This document shows positions 60,990 through 64,000 of a stretch of 64,000 bases of DNA, piece after piece. Both the position numbers and the translations under genes were made by a program. Origin of the DNA: Tumebacillus permanentifrigoris (GTDB taxonomy: Bacteria > Bacillota > Bacilli > Tumebacillales > Tumebacillaceae). Within the stretch, counting starts at the first letter, position 1; the number at the start of each line of letters is the position of its first letter. The notes beneath the pieces were generated by a model. It ran no database searches. It worked only from the letters and a program-made list of their open reading frames with translations, and was not told where the DNA came from. Location of the stretch: positions 215,329-279,328 of the forward strand of contig NZ_QGGL01000005.1 of assembly GCF_003148565.1 (NCBI RefSeq), read 5' to 3'.

Positions 60990-62177
60990 TCAGGTCAAAA
61001 TTTTGCCGTAGATTCCGCCGCCCCCGACGGAGATCGGCAGTTCGCCGCGTCGGGCGCGCGCGATGTCATGCGCGATCCTAGCCCCCACCACTTCCGCGAT
61101 CTGCTCCTCCGTGGCGCGGTGCAAGACGTTCATCTCCGTCCCGAAGTGGTCGAGCAACTTGTCAATCGTTCGCTTGCCGACTTTGGGAATGAAATCGAGC
61201 GGGATCTGGTAGTGATAGGGCGGTCGATGCGGCGGGTGTACGGGCTCCTGACGATCCGCAATCGAGAGGATGCGATCGTGTACGCCACGCACGATTTTTT
61301 TCGATCCGCACGCGGGGCACTGCAAACTCTCAATGCGCTCCGTGTCGAGCACCGTGTCACAGGCCGCGCAGAAGGTGCGGTGGTACTTGCCAAGCTTCGG
61401 CTCCAGTCCGTAGTTGGCGGTGACCGCCCGACCCTCTGTGCGCAACAGCGCTTTTTTCACCTCATCAAAGGTCGGCGCCGCCAGCCGGACTTTGTTGTAC
61501 TCCCGCCCGATCTTGGCCAGCGAGTGGGCATCGGAGTTGCTGACAAACGTGATGTCATGGTGCTCAGAAAACAGATCGGCAAGCTCCGAATCGGAGGACA
61601 GCCCCAGTTCAATCGCGGTCAGATGCTTCAGATCAACCATCTCGGACACGCGAGACACGCAGTTGCCGAGCACGCTTTTGTGCGGGGTGAAGACATGGTT
61701 GATGATGAAGAGGCCGCCCAGTTCTGTGCATTTCTGCTGCAGCTCAAACGAGGTGCAACGAGCGCGTTGCGAACTGAGCACGCGGTTGGTGACCCGCTCG
61801 CCCAGCCAGTCGGAAAAGATGCGCATCGTGGCGATGTCGCGCATCCACACGCCAAAATGCGCCGCCCCGCCCTGCGGTCCAGACGTCTCCACCTCTGCGC
61901 CCAGCAAGAGGGTCGTCTTGCCTTCATAATCGTAACCGCCGCCCGCAAGTTCGGTCAGCACCCCATCTGCGACAAACTGTTCGATCTCTTGGAGCACCGG
62001 TGGGGAGACGGCGTCGATGATGCCGATGATCTCAATGCCTTTGCGCTCGCCCGCCTCGCGGATGATCTCAAAAAACGTCAAGTCCCGCGAGGCGGTGATC
62101 TTCACCGGCTGGTTGCCTTGCGTCCGCCCGATATGAATATGTAGATCGAGAAAAAACTCGTGCAGTTCGTCCGACAT
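60990..62177 (-). CDS. EndoQ/TIGR00375-type PHP-domain endonuclease
   Basis: A 395-residue protein. The PHP metal-hydrolase domain (DLHIHIG at 10-16; AEVETSG; INHVFTPHK; FVSNSDAHSLAKIG) is followed by a four-cysteine zinc ribbon (CAACD and CPACGSKKI, about 278-305) and a helix-hairpin-helix tail (IPKVGKRTIDKLLDHFG). This is the EndoQ architecture, which cuts DNA 5' of deaminated bases such as uracil and hypoxanthine; Bacillus has a homologue (YqxK). The ATG at 62177 is chosen for a purine-rich site; the frame goes on to 62243. It lies 4 bases after nudF. Confidence 0.88.
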   Translation of the reverse strand: MSDELHEFFLDLHIHIGRTQGNQPVKITASRDLTFFEIIREAGERKGIEIIGIIDAVSPPVLQEIEQFVADGVLTELAGGGYDYEGKTTLLLGAEVETSGPQGGAAHFGVWMRDIATMRIFSDWLGERVTNRVLSSQRARCTSFELQQKCTELGGLFIINHVFTPHKSVLGNCVSRVSEMVDLKHLTAIELGLSSDSELADLFSEHHDITFVSNSDAHSLAKIGREYNKVRLAAPTFDEVKKALLRTEGRAVTANYGLEPKLGKYHRTFCAACDTVLDTERIESLQCPACGSKKIVRGVHDRILSIADRQEPVHPPHRPPYHYQIPLDFIPKVGKRTIDKLLDHFGTEMNVLHRATEEQIAEVVGARIAHDIARARRGELPISVGGGGIYGKILT

Positions 62178-62181
62178 CTGC

Positions 62182-62739
62182 CTACTTCCCTTCGCGCATC
62201 CGTTCGCGCAACCACCAGTAGACCAGTGCCACCGTCTTGGCATCGGCGATCCGACCGTCGAGGATCATCTGTTCTGCAGCCTCCGCCGTGACGTGCAGGA
62301 CGTCAAGGAACTCGTCTTCATCGAGTTTTTGCTCCACCATCGTCAGGCCGGTCGCGACGTAGCAATGGATCAATTCATCTGCAAATCCAGGGCTGGTGTA
62401 GAACGAAGTGATGTGCTTCCACTCGGCTGCTTGGTAGCCAGTTTCTTCCTCTAGTTCACGCTTGGCGGAGGTGAGTGGGTCCTCTCCGCGCTCGAGCTTC
62501 CCCGCCGGCGTCTCGATCAGCAAGGAGTTCGGCGCTTTGCGGAATTGGTTGACGAGCAAGATCTGGTCGTCCGCCGTGATCGCGAGGACTGTGACCGCGC
62601 CGGGATGCAGCACGACTTCTCGCTTCGCTTGCTTGCCGTTGGGCAACTCGACCGTCTGCACAGTCAGCGTGATCACCTTGCCCTCATAGATCGTCTCGGA
62701 GTTCAGTTGTTTTTCGATCAAATGGTCTGCGTTGCTCAT
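62182..62739 (-). CDS. nudF: ADP-ribose pyrophosphatase (NUDIX)
   Basis: A 185-residue NUDIX hydrolase. The box GKLERGEDPLTSAKRELEEE (then TGY) is complete. The N-terminal swap strand (EGKVITLTVQTVELPNGKQ) and the fifteen-residue-downstream YTSPGFADE mark the ADP-ribose subgroup. It cuts ADP-ribose to AMP and ribose 5-phosphate. GGAGGAGG stands about 8 bases before the ATG at 62739. It is divergent from mciZ, as in Bacillus. Confidence 0.93.
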   Translation of the reverse strand: MSNADHLIEKQLNSETIYEGKVITLTVQTVELPNGKQAKREVVLHPGAVTVLAITADDQILLVNQFRKAPNSLLIETPAGKLERGEDPLTSAKRELEEETGYQAAEWKHITSFYTSPGFADELIHCYVATGLTMVEQKLDEDEFLDVLHVTAEAAEQMILDGRIADAKTVALVYWWLRERMREGK

Positions 62740-62824
62740 GACTTTTTTCCTCCTCCGGAATAACAAGTCCGCTCCCGGAATAGACTGGGAACAACTTCAG
62801 TCGGACAAGCCGGGAGGGAATGAC

Positions 62825-62974
62825 ATGTTGAAAACGATGATCACCGAAAACAGCCTGCGCATGGCAGGCAAAGGCTGGCAAGTGCGCGCCCTGCTCCGCC
62901 AATACGCAGGCAGCAACCTCACGCTTCAACAATTTTTGGAGCGGAATGCACCTGCTGCCAAGACGACCCGCTAA
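62825..62974 (+). CDS. mciZ: MciZ-like FtsZ-ring inhibitor
   Basis: A 49-residue peptide. Its middle, MAGKGWQVRALLRQYAGSNL, aligns with the GKAWEIRAKLKEYG core of Bacillus MciZ, and it lies next to nudF exactly as in Bacillus. MciZ blocks FtsZ polymerisation in the mother cell during sporulation. GGGAGGG is 6-7 bases before the ATG. Its last 56 bases overlap the end of the convergent DUF3866 gene. A terminator follows at once. Confidence 0.8.
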   Translation: MLKTMITENSLRMAGKGWQVRALLRQYAGSNLTLQQFLERNAPAAKTTR

Positions 62975-63998
62975 GCTTGCGCTTAGTCGGGCGTTTTTTT
63001 TGTCGCGCCGCCCATTCGCCTGCCGCCCCTGCTGCGAGGAAAAACGCAGGGTCCTCGTCAAGAGTTCGCCCCATCGTTCTTAATGGTACTGGAAAACGCG
63101 GTGCTGCGTCCAGTATCGAACTCCCCGAGAGCCCGACGAGGCGGTGTTTGAGGTGCAAGCCCGACTCGGTGATCTGCTTCCAGACGGTTGCCGCTTGGTC
63201 GTCGTCGAGGTTCGGGAGCGGGAGTGTAGCCTGTGCGAGCGCAACACGCCCGAGCGCGGTGATCGTATGGTGGGACAGGCCACGGTGGCGTTCCCGTGCA
63301 TCGGCAAAGGAAATCCGCGGGACGACGACCGCCTCGCCTGCCAGAGCATGCACCGCATTCACCGCTTGGCCAACCTCGATGCCTGTGTGACCATAGCGTG
63401 TGCCTGTGCCGACAATCCCCGGGCCCATGCCGCAGAGGATGATGTCCGCGTGCAGAACATGCTTCGCCGCAAGCAAGCCGCTGTAGAGATTGACCGCTTC
63501 AAGGTCGCCGCCATAGGCGTGACCGACCGTGACGGTCGCCGTGAGCAGTCCGTGCTCCTTGAGCGCAGCGATCGTTTTGGAAAAATGCATCGGGAGCGCG
63601 CCACCATCTGTCATCACATACACGACGCGAGGCTGGGTTGCCTGCTCCTCTGCGATCATCTCGTGGTGAAACGACATCGCCACCGCCGGGATCATGCTGT
63701 GCAGTTCGCAGATCACAACCGGCGTGTTCTCCAGAAATTCAGCCTCTCGCATCACCTCATGCATCGGGTGGCTCTGTTCCTCGACGGCGTGTACGGCGAA
63801 CTGGTGCGGGGTGTAGCGAAGTTTCATGATATGCCCGTCCCCGCTCCGTGCGGTGGACGGGCTTTTTCCTTCGATGCTGACCACGAAATGCACACCGCCC
63901 GTGCCCAGTCCGAGCCGGACAGCGGTCGTGTTCAACAAGACGGTGTCCCCAACCTCTGGCTGGTCGAGCAACGCCGGGTCGGGAAATGCGCGCTCCAA
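62919..63998 (-). CDS. DUF3866-family protein (N-terminus beyond the window)
   Basis: A frame of 359 codons open to the window edge. HIMKLRYTPHQFAVHAVEE, VYVMTDGGALPMHFSKT, CGMGPGIVGTGTRYGHTG and a DAAPRFP stretch match DUF3866, a family encoded beside nudF in spore-formers; function unknown. The C-terminal 20 or so residues are basic and overlap mciZ on the other strand. The true start lies beyond 64000, so the length cannot be judged. Confidence 0.88.
   Translation of the reverse strand: MERAFPDPALLDQPEVGDTVLLNTTAVRLGLGTGGVHFVVSIEGKSPSTARSGDGHIMKLRYTPHQFAVHAVEEQSHPMHEVMREAEFLENTPVVICELHSMIPAVAMSFHHEMIAEEQATQPRVVYVMTDGGALPMHFSKTIAALKEHGLLTATVTVGHAYGGDLEAVNLYSGLLAAKHVLHADIILCGMGPGIVGTGTRYGHTGIEVGQAVNAVHALAGEAVVVPRISFADARERHRGLSHHTITALGRVALAQATLPLPNLDDDQAATVWKQITESGLHLKHRLVGLSGSSILDAAPRFPVPLRTMGRTLDEDPAFFLAAGAAGEWAARQKKRPTKRKLSGSSWQQVHSAPKIVEA
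62966..62999 (+). terminator. Terminator of mciZ, inside the convergent DUF3866 gene
   Basis: CCCG(C)TAAGC pairs with GCTTA(GT)CGGG around TTGC, followed by eight T. The hairpin starts within the last codons of mciZ. Confidence 0.85.
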
Positions 63999-64000
63999 CT

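Noticed and set aside
1-64000. CRISPR arrays, insertion sequences, prophage
   Set aside because: No regularly spaced repeats, transposase, integrase or phage structural genes were seen in the window.

Overview
The window is a high-GC stretch of chromosome from an endospore-forming Firmicute. The spoIIA operon (spoIIAA, spoIIAB, sigF), a spoVA operon, spoIIM, two S11 D-Ala-D-Ala carboxypeptidases, yqzK-type and mciZ-type genes, and FMN and lysine riboswitches all point that way. The gene order (lysA, spoVA, spoIIA; deoB, punA, pdp; fur, yqzK, xerD; spoIIM, nudF, mciZ) echoes Bacillus, but the GC content and rearrangements suggest an Alicyclobacillaceae-type lineage such as Tumebacillus. The lineage is an inference.

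Layout. 1-3.9 kb: riboflavin operon ribD-ribE-ribBA-ribH behind an FMN riboswitch. 3.9-9.1 kb: a TrkH/KtrB potassium channel subunit, a dacF-like carboxypeptidase, and a secreted phospholipase-D-fold protein with lamin-tail domains. 9.2-17.1 kb: lysA with a lysine riboswitch, spoVAC-AD-AEb-AEa-AF, then spoIIAA-AB-sigF plus an unreported small membrane protein gene. 17.2-21.4 kb: a TlpA-type thioredoxin, a CWB2-like protein, a 430-residue HTH-TPR regulator and a secreted nuclease/phosphatase-fold protein. 21.5-22.1 kb: seven tRNA genes. 22.3-26.7 kb: csoR-copA-copZ with a clear CsoR operator, an HxlR regulator, a Crp/Fnr regulator and a truncated haemoglobin with an FNR-like site placed at about -41.5. 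26.8-32.4 kb: polyphosphate genes (ppx, HD protein, ppk), an S41 protease and a NUDIX remnant. 32.5-32.7 kb: an unassigned structured RNA with its own promoter and terminator. 32.7-38.3 kb: a signalling cluster (hybrid kinase broken by a frameshift, CheR, response regulator-kinase). 38.4-42.1 kb: oxidoreductase, L,D-transpeptidase, DUF3010 and DUF2935 proteins.

42.2-49.9 kb is the accessory part. It starts with an RNPP-type quorum-sensing cassette: an HTH-TPR regulator overlapping by 4 bp a 48-codon secreted pro-peptide gene too short for routine calling. Next comes an AT-rich island with a dynamin-like GTPase and a possible DarT-like ADP-ribosyltransferase. The island is bracketed and interrupted by partial copies of the 3' end of dacA: a direct copy at 44.85 kb, an inverted decayed copy at 48.04 kb, and a tiny remnant at 44.16 kb. 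The intact dacA is at 49.9-51.1 kb, so its 3' end looks like a recurrent integration or recombination site for accessory genes.

51.2-64 kb returns to core genes: a YwaF-like membrane protein, DUF1540, nucleoside salvage (deoB-punA-pdp), metallophosphoesterase, xerD, yqzK, ald, fur, RNHCP, spoIIM, EndoQ-type nuclease, nudF, mciZ (convergent and overlapping) and a DUF3866 protein cut by the window edge.
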